Below, piece by piece: positions 24,992 to 33,606 of a stretch of 64,000 nucleotides of DNA (the first letter of the stretch is position 1; each line of letters starts with the position of its first letter). Origin of the DNA: JBBDXS01 sp964418365 (lineage in GTDB: Bacteria; Chloroflexota; Dehalococcoidia; DSTF01; RBG-16-68-14); the NCBI GenBank assembly GCA_964418365.1, contig CAYQLM010000003.1, forward strand, positions 1 through 64,000. Reading direction: 5' to 3'. A model generated the notes under the pieces. The model ran no database searches and was not told the origin of the DNA. It was given only the letters and a program-made list of their open reading frames with translations. Position numbers and translations under genes: made by a program.

Positions 24992-25933
24992 CTAACCGCT
25001 CGGCGCTTCGCGCAGCCAGCGGGGCAGATCTCGCTGTCCGTAGCGCCCGCGCAGCGCGTCGGCGGCGCCCGTCAGGCTGGCGACCGAGATGCGCCACTTC
25101 CCGCGCAGCAGCCAGCGCCGGCCGAGGACCAGCCCCAGTGTCATTCTCGGAGCGCGCCGCAACATCGTGAGCAGCCCGCCACGGCCTGACCAGCGCGCAA
25201 ACAAGAGCCAGTTGCGCACGAAGTAGTACTGCCCTTGCGCGCTCGTCGTCAGCACTGACGCGCCGACGACATGCCAGATGTGTGGCCGGCACGCGTGGCC
25301 TACCTGCCAGCCGGCCCTCCGCGCGCGCGCGCAGAACTCGACGTCTTCCCAGTAGTGGAAGAAGCGTTCGTTTAGCAATCCGATCTCACGTACCATCGCA
25401 GCGTCGAGCAGCATGCTGCTGCCGGCAAGATCGTCCACCAAGTGGAACGGCTCCTGGCCGGACTCCTCTGGACAAGCGGTCACGCCTCGATACTCGCCGT
25501 GCCAGACGAACGCCGCCGGCTCCATGGACGCCTCGCCGTCCGCCGGCGGCCGCCAGACGGAGGGACCGACGATACCCAACCGTTCATGCGCGCGGGCGGC
25601 ATCGACAAGCTGTGTCAGCGTGTCGGGCTCCACTTCCACGTCGTTGTTCAGCAGCCAGACGTAGGCCGGGTCATGCTCCAGCGCGGCCCTAATGCCGGCG
25701 TTGGCTCCGCCTGCGAAGCCGAGGTTCGCTCCCGTCTCGATGATGTTCATCGCCGGTAACGCGGCGCGGATGCGTTCGACTGAGTCGTCGTGCGAACCGT
25801 TATCGACGGTGACCACCTGGTTGTCGGGATAGTCGAGCGCCTGCAACGACTTCAGGCAGCGCACGGTGTGCTGCCACCCGTTCCAGTTCACAACAACGAT
25901 ATAGACGCGCGGCCGATCGCCCATTCGACGCAA
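24992..25933 (-). CDS. GT2 family glycosyltransferase (rhamnosyltransferase-like)
   Basis: 313 residues. VYIVVVNWNGWQHTVRCL, VVTVDNGSHDDS and the metal site WLLNNDVEVEPD place it in the GT2 group around rhamnosyltransferases; HYWEDVEFCARARRAGW is the acceptor-side motif. It acts on the cytoplasmic face with an NDP-sugar. The start is ATG 25933 or the ATG three codons later. It is the last gene of the 40214-24992 operon. An in-frame extension lies beyond the stop. Confidence 0.85.
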   Translation of the reverse strand: MRRMGDRPRVYIVVVNWNGWQHTVRCLKSLQALDYPDNQVVTVDNGSHDDSVERIRAALPAMNIIETGANLGFAGGANAGIRAALEHDPAYVWLLNNDVEVEPDTLTQLVDAARAHERLGIVGPSVWRPPADGEASMEPAAFVWHGEYRGVTACPEESGQEPFHLVDDLAGSSMLLDAAMVREIGLLNERFFHYWEDVEFCARARRAGWQVGHACRPHIWHVVGASVLTTSAQGQYYFVRNWLLFARWSGRGGLLTMLRRAPRMTLGLVLGRRWLLRGKWRISVASLTGAADALRGRYGQRDLPRWLREAPSG

Positions 25934-25950
25934 TCCTACAGCACGGCGAA

Positions 25951-27462
25951 TCAGTGGCGTCGCTCGAAGGTGAAGAGGCGGTCCCGTGGGTCGAGCATTG
26001 CCTCGACCTGCGCCGCGTTCCAGAATGGAGGCTCCTTCAGCGGCACGGATCTGACCTCGACCTTGCCGTAGTACAGCTCGACGAGCCGGTCCAGTGGGGC
26101 ATCGCTGAAGATGACGAGATTGTACGGTGTGTTGACGACGTAGAGCGTTCCGCCGGAGGGAAGCGTGGCGAATTGGTCGCGGAGGTCGGTGATGAACTGG
26201 TGGTTGGCGTCAGAGGCTTTGGAGATCGTGTTGTCTGGTGGAGGCGCAGTCTTGGAAGCGATGTCTTGGAGTTTCCACACCAGCAGCGCGCCCAGCACCA
26301 CGGCAGCCAGGCCCACGTACGGAGGCATTGCGCGGGCCGGCGCGAAGAGCCGCCTCATGGAGGCTGTAGACGCAAGATCGACCAGGCGCATGGCCACCGC
26401 CGTCACGATCAACGCCAGCGGCAACCCGGGTAGGTATAGGAGTCGCCCAAACACCCCTAAGATCAGCGTCGAATCGGGGGCGAGTGCGCTGATGTACCAG
26501 ACGACGGCAAAGGCGGCCAACGGCGACCAGCGCCACTGTGTGAGGAGAAACGCGCAGAAGGTGAACATGACGGCCGAGACATAGGGCGCCGTACTATCGA
26601 GCGGGCTCACTGGATAAGCAGAAAGGCTGAAGTATGCGACATACTTGTCGTACATGTGCCAGCCGATCTGGAAGCCGAGGGAGAGGTGTGCATAGTGCCT
26701 GTGCACCCACTCCTGGATCGCAACATACGGAAGGAACACGAGCGCGACCGGGAGGAATGGGAGCCAGGACGTTGGCTGCAGCGCTTGGCGTGGCCCGCGA
26801 TGCATGAGGAAATACCAGGCAACGAGTGCCACGACGAGCGGCACCGTTACCGCGTGATATAACAAGGCGGCCGCAAATGCGGCGAGAAACGCACCGTAGT
26901 ACCAGAAGCGGCGAGGTCCGCCGTCGGTGTACTTGATGAAGAGAAGGAAGGCGGCGAGATAGCAGAACACCGCCAGCGGTGTGTTGCCGTTGACCACCCA
27001 GCGCACCGCATCGCCATAGGCGAAATGAACGCCGAAGATGAGCGCGGCCAAGTGCGCGGCCCAGACACGTTGCGTCAGCCGCTGCGCCAGCATCCAAAAC
27101 AGAGCAACGCAGCCGAGGTGCACGGCCAGATTGAACGCGTGATACGGCGCAGCGTGGAGCCCGAACAGCGAATACTCCGCGCGAAAAGTGATCACGTAGA
27201 GAGGCCGGTACTCGTTGAACTCAGGGGTGGGACGCGGATCGCGGTAATCGAAGACGTGGGCGAGCCAGGTATGCCAGGGGACGGTCTGCGCGCGGCGGAG
27301 GAATAGGAAGTCGTCCCCGAAGAACCAATCGTTCAAGGAGGGCGCATAGAGGACGAAGGTAAACAGCAGGATCGCGGCGAGACCTGCCGCGGGCGAAAGC
27401 AGCAGCTCCCAAGTGGTGGCGGGGAGCCGCGTTAATCGATTCAAGGCAAGGGCTCGCGCCAG
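25951..27462 (-). CDS. GT-C-like integral membrane protein
   Basis: About 503 residues with ten or more membrane segments. The first external loop carries WFFGDDFLFL (near residue 49), an Asp pair in the position of the GT-C catalytic motif. A soluble tail of about 100 residues follows. The open frame runs upstream to 28212 through the acyltransferase gene, but that part is shadow sequence. AGGAG at 27473-27477 sits 10 nt before an in-frame CTG (27462) and 28 nt before a TTG (27444); no ATG or GTG is suitably placed, so the start is uncertain. A -10-like sequence lies just upstream, suggesting its own promoter. Confidence 0.65.
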   Translation of the reverse strand: MARALALNRLTRLPATTWELLLSPAAGLAAILLFTFVLYAPSLNDWFFGDDFLFLRRAQTVPWHTWLAHVFDYRDPRPTPEFNEYRPLYVITFRAEYSLFGLHAAPYHAFNLAVHLGCVALFWMLAQRLTQRVWAAHLAALIFGVHFAYGDAVRWVVNGNTPLAVFCYLAAFLLFIKYTDGGPRRFWYYGAFLAAFAAALLYHAVTVPLVVALVAWYFLMHRGPRQALQPTSWLPFLPVALVFLPYVAIQEWVHRHYAHLSLGFQIGWHMYDKYVAYFSLSAYPVSPLDSTAPYVSAVMFTFCAFLLTQWRWSPLAAFAVVWYISALAPDSTLILGVFGRLLYLPGLPLALIVTAVAMRLVDLASTASMRRLFAPARAMPPYVGLAAVVLGALLVWKLQDIASKTAPPPDNTISKASDANHQFITDLRDQFATLPSGGTLYVVNTPYNLVIFSDAPLDRLVELYYGKVEVRSVPLKEPPFWNAAQVEAMLDPRDRLFTFERRH

Positions 27463-27490
27463 GGTGCTCGGTCTCCTTTCACTGGTAGCA

Positions 27491-27499
27491 AGTATAATA
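27491..27499 (-). promoter_or_regulatory. -10 element (TATTATACT) upstream of the GT-C-like gene
   Basis: On the minus strand TATTATACT offers two overlapping -10 hexamers (TATTAT and TATACT), about 14 nt before AAAGGAG. No -35 match is visible. It could give an internal promoter with a very short leader for the gene ending at 25951. Confidence 0.4.
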
Positions 27500-27527
27500 G
27501 GCGCGCGTCGTTGAGGGCGCTGGCGTC

Positions 27528-28802
27528 TCAAGCCGGCGTTACGGCAGCGCTGACCTCGCCTGGCAGCGGATGAGGCTCGGTGATGGGCTCGCGTCCGTAC
27601 GGCACGTAGCGCTTCAGCTTGAGGACCTGCCTTTCGAAGAGATGCCAGCTCAACCATGCCGCCGCAATAGAAATGGCGCTGCAGATGACGCTGAAGGCAA
27701 TGTTTTGAGGGATCTGCGAGCCGAATACGGTACGCGCACCATAGCTGCGCAGCACCTGGGAAGCGACTTCGAACGCGACCAGCAGGTGGAATACATAGAT
27801 CGCGTATGAATAGCGGCCCATGAAGCTGAGCGTTGGGTGCGTGAAGATGCGATACAGCGTTGAGCCGGGCCGCGATGTTAGGGCGAGCAGAAGCACGGCG
27901 GCAAAGAGCAGCGCCAGCGCAGACAATCCGATCGTCTGGACGCGTCGATCGATCGCCGAGAGGCCGTCTTGCGTGTAGAACAGTATCGCCAGCACCAGGA
28001 GCGAGCCTGCCGCGACGAGTTGGGCGTGCGGTCTGAAGCGGGCGATTTGGCCACCGCCGCGCAGCGCGAGTGCAAGCAGCGCGCCGAGCGCCAGCGTATC
28101 CACGCGCGCCGGCAGCAAATTGTACGGCCCGGCGATAGTGGCAAACGATGCACCGATAGGCTGGAGGAGCATGATGCGAAAAGCGAGCGCCCCGGCGACG
28201 AGCGCGGCGCACAAGATCATCACGGCTCGCCGGTTGAAGAGGCGCAAGAGAAGCGGCCAGAGCAGGTAGAACTGCTCTTCGATGGCAAGCGACCAGAACT
28301 GGCTGTATACCAGAGGAATGTGCGAATGAAGCTGCTTCACCGCCGAGGCGATGTTCACCGTGTACGTCCAGTACCAGAACTGCGTGTGATGCAGCGCCGT
28401 GGTCTGCCCAGGCCCCGCCAGCCGGTGGAAGTTCGGCAACGCAAACAGCGCGAACGCGAGGAAGGCATAATAGAGCGGGAAGATGCGGAGGAAGCGGCGC
28501 GCGTAGAAGTTTCTGAAGTAGAAGTTCGAACGCTTCGCGTCGTAGAGGATGCCCGTGATCAGGAAGCCGGAGAGCACGAAAAAGAGGTCGACGCCAGACC
28601 AGCCAACACCAAAGAGCTTCCGCGCGAAGCGATCGATGCCGAGCGTCGGGTCGCGGTCTACGAGGCCGAACCCGAGCCCCCAGAAGTGGTACTGCATCAC
28701 GAGCAGAATCGCCAGGCCTCGCAGGCCATCAAGGGGGGCCAGCCGCTTGCCTTCGCGCTCGTCTGGTGGCGGCGATGCGGCTTGGGCCGTCACGTCGTTC
28801 AT
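27528..28802 (-). CDS. Acyltransferase 3 (OafA-like) membrane protein
   Basis: 424 residues. The family signature PLDGLRGLAILLVMQYHF lies at residues 23-40, with the conserved R and H; FFVLSGFLITGIL follows, and SQFWSLAIEEQFYLLWP is the second conserved block. About ten membrane helices. Such proteins transfer acetyl or other acyl groups to sugars of O-antigens and related glycans across the membrane. It lies between the GT-B gene and the GT-C-like gene, and a decayed copy of its N-terminal coding region lies at 30385-30495. Confidence 0.88.
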   Translation of the reverse strand: MNDVTAQAASPPPDEREGKRLAPLDGLRGLAILLVMQYHFWGLGFGLVDRDPTLGIDRFARKLFGVGWSGVDLFFVLSGFLITGILYDAKRSNFYFRNFYARRFLRIFPLYYAFLAFALFALPNFHRLAGPGQTTALHHTQFWYWTYTVNIASAVKQLHSHIPLVYSQFWSLAIEEQFYLLWPLLLRLFNRRAVMILCAALVAGALAFRIMLLQPIGASFATIAGPYNLLPARVDTLALGALLALALRGGGQIARFRPHAQLVAAGSLLVLAILFYTQDGLSAIDRRVQTIGLSALALLFAAVLLLALTSRPGSTLYRIFTHPTLSFMGRYSYAIYVFHLLVAFEVASQVLRSYGARTVFGSQIPQNIAFSVICSAISIAAAWLSWHLFERQVLKLKRYVPYGREPITEPHPLPGEVSAAVTPA

Positions 28803-29003
28803 GTCGTCAGCGTCTCAGCCGGTATCGACCAAAGCCTGTGGCCAAGCACCACCTGCTCCCTTCGCGTTGGATAACGCAGGCACCGCGGCTTTGTAACAGC
28901 CTCCAAGGGGCCTGGTTTGAGTTCGCCGGCCGGGCGCACGGCAGTATATGGACCGCTCCGCTGAGCCGTCAAGGCGAGGGCCTTGTCGGCACGACCGCTG
29001 CCG

Positions 29004-30368
29004 CTACAGGTATGTCGGGCCCTTCTGTCGAGTGGTCAACAGCTGCCAGAGCCGTCCCGCGCGGTAGCTGGCCAGGCGGTAGGCGATTGCCCAGCGCCGC
29101 TCTTGCCTTCCGGAGCGCGCGGGTGCCGGCGTGCGGCAGAACTCTACCAGCGGCTCCAGCACCTTTTCCCAGCGAAACTCCTCGCGCACTTCGCGCAAGT
29201 TTTGCTTGCAGGCCTGCACCAGCGCCTCGTCGTCCACGAGCCGCCGGATCGCCTGTGCCAGCGCCTGCGTGTCCCGTGGCGGCACAGTGATGCCCAACCG
29301 CCGGCTCGACACGAGGCCAGCGAGGACATCGCCCTCGGTGCAGACGATAGGACACTCTGCCCAGAACAGATCGAGGAAGCGCGTCCGAAATGAGTAGTTG
29401 GTTTCCAGCCCTTCGAAGTAGGTGCAGACGCCGATGTCGGCCTCCAGCAGATAGCTTGCTGTGTCGTCGTAGCTGACCCAGTCGACGTTGAAGAAGACAA
29501 ACCGGTCGAGGAGGTCGAGTTCCTCACACAGGCGCAGCGCATTCCTCACGCCCACAGCGCCAGTGCCTTTGAGCTTGCCCGGCTGCGGATAGCTGGGCAA
29601 CTCCGTCCCCATGAAGAACAGCTTGATGTCGTCGCGTTCCCAGCTGAGCTGGTGTACGGCGCGGATCAGCGTCTCCAGGTCATACCAGTCTGTGGGTGCG
29701 CCGTTCCAGATCAGTACCTTATCGTCCTGCTTGATGCCGGGATGGACGCCCTTCAGCACCCGCCGGGCCGCCTGCGGTTCGCCTGGGCGCACGCCCAACG
29801 GCACGAGCCCCAGTAGCTGGGTGAGCCGCTTGTCCCGCGCGTAGGCTTCCGGCGTCACCCGTCCGACGGCGGTGAGCATGCCCAGGTACAGGTGCCGCTG
29901 GCGTTCGTTTGCGTACAGGATGAAGTCCGCCCACGTCAGTAACAGGTTCAGCTTGCGTCGCTGGCAGTCCACCCACGCCTGCCGATGCGAAGCCTCCAGC
30001 TCTGTGTTCGCGATCTCCAGCCATTCAGGCACGTAGACACCATACAGATCGAGGACCACGCGCGTGTTGCGGGTGTGCGGCAGCAGGCTGACCGGAAAGG
30101 TATAGGAGATCATGATGTCGTGCTGCTGGGCAAGCGTCTTCAGGGAGGAAGGCGTGTAGCGGACCACGCGAAATGGCAGGTCCTGCGTGAGGAGGTCGCT
30201 GTCATTGGGGAGGGCGAGCGTGACCGTGCCCTGGGGCAGGCGATCCGCCAGCACGCGGGCGATGTGATAGCTGCGAATGCCCAGGCTCGACATGCGCTGC
30301 CCGACAACGCCCAAGCTCAACACCAGGACATTTGCCGCTTGCTGCTCGCTCGAGGGTGGCGTGGCCAT
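29004..30368 (-). CDS. GT-B glycosyltransferase, paralogue 1 of 3
   Basis: 454 residues. It shares with the genes at 34416 and 35804 the N-terminal RMSS-x-GIR-x-x-H-x-ARVLA block, a W-NG-x-x-x-WYD segment near residue 235, and YLEADIGVCTYFEGLETN with RTRFLDLFWAECPIVCTEGDVLA in the donor domain. The family is a GT4-like GT-B group. I place the start at ATG 30368; the frame reaches a TTG at 30425, but that stretch coincides with the acyltransferase remnant. The product probably adds one sugar of the ABC-exported glycan. Confidence 0.82.
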   Translation of the reverse strand: MATPPSSEQQAANVLVLSLGVVGQRMSSLGIRSYHIARVLADRLPQGTVTLALPNDSDLLTQDLPFRVVRYTPSSLKTLAQQHDIMISYTFPVSLLPHTRNTRVVLDLYGVYVPEWLEIANTELEASHRQAWVDCQRRKLNLLLTWADFILYANERQRHLYLGMLTAVGRVTPEAYARDKRLTQLLGLVPLGVRPGEPQAARRVLKGVHPGIKQDDKVLIWNGAPTDWYDLETLIRAVHQLSWERDDIKLFFMGTELPSYPQPGKLKGTGAVGVRNALRLCEELDLLDRFVFFNVDWVSYDDTASYLLEADIGVCTYFEGLETNYSFRTRFLDLFWAECPIVCTEGDVLAGLVSSRRLGITVPPRDTQALAQAIRRLVDDEALVQACKQNLREVREEFRWEKVLEPLVEFCRTPAPARSGRQERRWAIAYRLASYRAGRLWQLLTTRQKGPTYL

Positions 30369-30384
30369 GGAAGAACGCCGGATC

Positions 30385-30495
30385 CTAGCGATGGTGTCCG
30401 AGCGCGGCGGTGGGAGCGCCACCAACCATGGAAGCTGCGAGGCTCCAGCAGCGGCGCTGCATCACGAACAGAATCGCGGGGCGGCGCAGGCCATC
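30385..30495 (-). pseudogene. Remnant of an acyltransferase-3 N-terminus
   Basis: Reading the minus strand from 30495 gives DGLRRPAILFVMQ, then W-x-L, V and PT at the spacings seen in the intact acyltransferase at 28802 (DGLRGLAILLVMQ...W...PT), ending at a TAG (30387-30385). Nucleotide identity is high over about 45 bases around 30455-30495. It lacks a start and the rest of the gene. It marks a former acyltransferase gene or an old duplication boundary. Confidence 0.6.
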
Positions 30496-30505
30496 ATGGT
30501 GCTCC

Positions 30506-31269
30506 CTATCGGCGGTCATGTATCAACTCCGACGACGCCGTCTTCGATAGGGCCACAAGGAATCGATCATACGAGACGGGTGCGGGAAACCGCACCGCTT
30601 CGTACAGCGTCGCGGGATCATCCAGGAAGTCGGGGAATCGTACGACCGAATGGGGAAGCCGGTGATCATGGATTGCCATCATGCAGAGACCCAGCCCGTA
30701 GATGAATGAGTTCTTCGCGGTGGATCTAGACCTGAATAAGAGATTGCCGGCCGCGAAATGGCTTTCCAGCATCGCGTCGAAATTTCTTACGCAGACGAGA
30801 ACGTGATCGATCTGCGCTCCGGAAGCAGCCCAAACGCCGAGTGTCCAGCAGAAGGCCGGGTCTTTAACAACCTGGAAACGACGAGACATCTCCACCAATA
30901 CCGCTCGGTGGGCCTCGACGACACCCTCGAAGCGTTCCCACGGCACAAGTTCTAATGGCTCCGCTCGTCGGCCCAAACAACGCAGAGCGACCCGTTCGAT
31001 CGTATTGCTCAGCCACCAACTGAGCTTGCCGCGCGGCGGGTCGTCCGGATCACTAAGCAGACGGCGCACCGCTTCATTCACCGTCCTGCTTGCAAGAATG
31101 CTCAGGCCCAGGTCGCGGATGACACGATGATTTTGCCGAAAGATGTCCGGAGCTTCATACCCAGCGTTTTTTTCGGAGACCAATGGCCTCCCGGATCGAA
31201 CCCCAACTCGCGATAGAGTTGCGCCAGGAGCGACGTGCCGCTTCTTCCGGTTCCCGTGATTATTATCAA
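30506..31269 (-). pseudogene. Sulfotransferase family gene split by a frameshift at an A7 run
   Basis: The 5' part (31269 to about 31174, TTG start after GAGGTGA) encodes LIIITGTGRSGTSLLAQLY, the 5'-phosphosulfate (PAPS) binding loop, then ELGFDPGGHWSPKK. The 3' part, in the -1 frame, continues NAGYEAPDIFRQN and a normal C-terminal half including VKDPAFCWTL. The frames meet at seven A residues (minus strand, 31173-31167); an eighth A would restore one protein of about 254 residues. It lies 39 nt after the methyltransferase at 31309. If functional, it would sulfate the glycan. It is pseudogene, sequencing error or slippage-expressed. Confidence 0.75.
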
Positions 31270-31308
31270 GCGTTCACCTCGGATATGGGCGTTGGACAGC
31301 TCCGACGC

Positions 31309-31938
31309 TCAGCCTTCCCGCCCGGCGATGGCCGGTTGCTCCTTGATCGCGCGCAGGATGAGCGCCGCTTCCTGGATACCGAGCAAGTGTCCCCAGAAGC
31401 GCTCGCAAAGGTATTGGGAGTTGCGGCCGTGGTTCGCCAGGACATGAACAACTTGGTTCACAACACGCCGCAGGAAGGCAAACTCCGCAGCATTCTGAAT
31501 GGAGAAGTTGAGCCGGGAATGCTCGATCCGGAACCTTGCTTTCGCATAGTAGGCGAAGGCTCTGCCATCGAAATACGTGTCATCGAAGTAAGCGAAAGTG
31601 GCGATGAACAGGCCACGTCGATGTGTGGGATCCTTCCATATATCATAGGATGACGAGCCGTGAGGAACTTTGATGTACACAAGGGCGTTCGGGCGGCAGA
31701 CGCGCCAGATCTCATCCATGAACGCCAGGAAATCATCCAGGTGCTCCAGCAGGTGGTACGCGTAAACCGCGTCGACCGAGTTATCCCGAAACGGCAGTCC
31801 GTAGTTGAAGTGAGCCAGCACATCGACGGCTGAAGCACATGCCATGTCAACGCCAATCGACCCGGGGATCTTCTTCTGGCCGCAGCCCAAGTCAACCTTT
31901 ACCGCTGCACGGGCACAAAGACCCGGCCGCGTCTTCAT
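31309..31938 (-). CDS. Class I SAM-dependent methyltransferase
   Basis: 209 residues. Motif I is VDLGCGQKKIPGSIGVD near the N-terminus. The motif IV region is AVYAYHLLEHLDD, then R-x-x-PNALVYIKVPH. This resembles small methyltransferases of O-antigen loci that methylate a terminal sugar. Its ATG abuts the Wzt stop exactly (TAGATG). In the ABC pathway a terminal methyl group often ends chain growth; whether this enzyme does so is inference. Confidence 0.82.
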   Translation of the reverse strand: MKTRPGLCARAAVKVDLGCGQKKIPGSIGVDMACASAVDVLAHFNYGLPFRDNSVDAVYAYHLLEHLDDFLAFMDEIWRVCRPNALVYIKVPHGSSSYDIWKDPTHRRGLFIATFAYFDDTYFDGRAFAYYAKARFRIEHSRLNFSIQNAAEFAFLRRVVNQVVHVLANHGRNSQYLCERFWGHLLGIQEAALILRAIKEQPAIAGREG

Positions 31939-32820
31939 CTACCCTATGCCTCCTCGACCGCTGCCGGTCGACACTTCTTCAGGCGGTGGTGCCCCGCCAG
32001 CCTGCCGCCAGGCGGCGATCGCTCGCTGGAGCGCGTGCCGGGCTGCCGGCGAACGCTCTGCCAACCTCGTGAGGTATTCGTTCACCACCGCTCTGGGTTC
32101 GCCGACCGTGACAATTCGGCCCTGGTCCAGTAGCGCGACCCGGTCCGAAAAGCGTTCGATATTTGCTACGTCGTGCGACACGAGCACGATCGTTATGCCC
32201 TGTTGCTTGAGCGACTCGAAATGTTCATAGCACTTCTCCTGGAAGTCCGCGTCGCCCACCGCGAGCACCTCATCGACGATGAAGATGTCCGGCCGGACAT
32301 GAACGGCCACCGAGAAGGAGAGCCGAAGGGTCATCCCCCAGGAGTAGGTGCGCATCGGCCGATCGGCGAACGCTTCCAGCTCGGCGAAGCGGATGATCTC
32401 CGGGATCTTATCCCGGATGTCTTGCTTGGAGAGGCCCATGAGCAGACCGTTGATATAGGCGTTCTCGCGCCCCGTCGCGCGCGGGTGGAAGCCGGCACCA
32501 AGATCCAAAAGCGACGCAATGCGGCCGTTCGCGGTCACGGTACCATTCGTCGGCTCCGACAGTCCAGCCATGATGCGCAGCAGCGTGCTTTTTCCCGACC
32601 CGTTCTGGCCGATGAGGCCGAGAAACTCGCCCCGCCGCACCGATAAGCTGACGTCGTGCAGCGCCCAGAACGGCTCGCCGAACAGCACTTCCTTCACGAA
32701 TGAAAACGGGTGCAAGAATGCCTCGCTCGCGCGCCAGGGATGCAGCTGCGTTACAAAGAACCGCTTTGAGACGTTCTCGACGGACAGCGCCAAGTCTTGG
32801 TCAGAGCGCATCTGCGACAT
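31939..32820 (-). CDS. wzt: Wzt-type ABC transporter ATP-binding protein for polysaccharide export
   Basis: 293 residues. Walker A GQNGSGKST (71-79), Walker B IFIVDE (179-184), switch His216 in VSHD, and a signature YSWGM (159-163) instead of the usual YSSGM. The N-terminal FFVTQ...FWALHDVSL layout is typical of Wzt/KpsT/TagH proteins. It lacks the C-terminal carbohydrate-binding domain of long Wzt proteins: only about 50 residues follow the NBD. It pairs with the permease at 32801, with a 20-nt overlap. A start three codons later (32811) is possible. Confidence 0.92.
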   Translation of the reverse strand: MSQMRSDQDLALSVENVSKRFFVTQLHPWRASEAFLHPFSFVKEVLFGEPFWALHDVSLSVRRGEFLGLIGQNGSGKSTLLRIMAGLSEPTNGTVTANGRIASLLDLGAGFHPRATGRENAYINGLLMGLSKQDIRDKIPEIIRFAELEAFADRPMRTYSWGMTLRLSFSVAVHVRPDIFIVDEVLAVGDADFQEKCYEHFESLKQQGITIVLVSHDVANIERFSDRVALLDQGRIVTVGEPRAVVNEYLTRLAERSPAARHALQRAIAAWRQAGGAPPPEEVSTGSGRGGIG

Positions 32821-33595
32821 GTTTTTCCAGGGTCCTGAAGATCGCCGTGCCGATGATGAGAAAAAGGATCATCGCGCCGAACGTCGACCAGATTTCGTGA
32901 CCGGGAAACGCTCCATCCAGCAGCACGCTACGCCAGCCAACCATCAGTCCCGTGAGCGGGTTAATCAGCAGGATGGGCCTGATGCTTGGAGGTACGCGCC
33001 CGAGCGGGAAGATCACGGCCGAGGCATAGAACAGGATGTTGAGGCTCACGTCCACTAGCGGAGAAATGTCACGGAAGAAGACGTTCAGCGGCGAGAGCAT
33101 CAGGCCGATGCCGACGGTCAGTCCGAACTGCAGCAGAATGAGGAATGGAATGCCGAGAAGCCACATCGGCTTCGGCCCTTCGCCTCCGACGAAGAGGAAG
33201 ATGAGCAGTACGGGCAAGATGAGTGTGAATTGCGCGGCATTCCCGAACGCCGCGGAGAGCGGCAAGATGGCGCGCGGGAAGATCACCTTCTTCACGAGCG
33301 ATCCGTACGTCACCAGGACGTTTGACGACTCAGTGACGGCAGATGTGAACCAGAACCAGGGAAAGAGCCCCGTCATGATGAACAGAGGATAATGTGGAAC
33401 ATCGATCGTCAGCACTTTGCGAAACGCGAACCAGAGCAGTAGCCCCAAGGCCAGGGGGCGCGCGACCCACCAAACATAGCCCAGTACCGTCCCCCGATAG
33501 CGTAGGATGAGCTCACGCGTGGTGAGAGCGAACAGCAGATCCCACGCACGTCCCCAGTTGGCGGTACGAGAAGCTGATCCGGCGTCGAGACCCAT
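32801..33595 (-). CDS. wzm: Wzm-type ABC transporter permease for polysaccharide export
   Basis: 264 residues with six membrane helices. The N-terminal LLFALTTRELILRYRGTVLGYVWWVARPL is the conserved amphipathic segment of ABC-2 polysaccharide exporters, and SPLNVFFRDISPLVDV the conserved later loop. ATG 33595 has AAGGAG 7 nt upstream, and the frame before it runs into the neighbouring gene. With Wzt it exports undecaprenyl-linked glycan. Confidence 0.92.
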   Translation of the reverse strand: MGLDAGSASRTANWGRAWDLLFALTTRELILRYRGTVLGYVWWVARPLALGLLLWFAFRKVLTIDVPHYPLFIMTGLFPWFWFTSAVTESSNVLVTYGSLVKKVIFPRAILPLSAAFGNAAQFTLILPVLLIFLFVGGEGPKPMWLLGIPFLILLQFGLTVGIGLMLSPLNVFFRDISPLVDVSLNILFYASAVIFPLGRVPPSIRPILLINPLTGLMVGWRSVLLDGAFPGHEIWSTFGAMILFLIIGTAIFRTLEKHVADAL

Positions 33596-33606
33596 CCCAC
33601 CGCTCC

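Noticed and set aside
27463..28212. Upstream extension of the GT-C-like frame
   Set aside because: It overlaps the intact acyltransferase gene and lacks coding character; a ribosome site near 27475 favours the shorter form.
31167..31173. Classical X-XXY-YYZ programmed -1 frameshift site
   Set aside because: In the upstream frame the codons are CCG AAA AAA ACG, so only one site re-pairs fully after a -1 slip; simple slippage or error is more likely.
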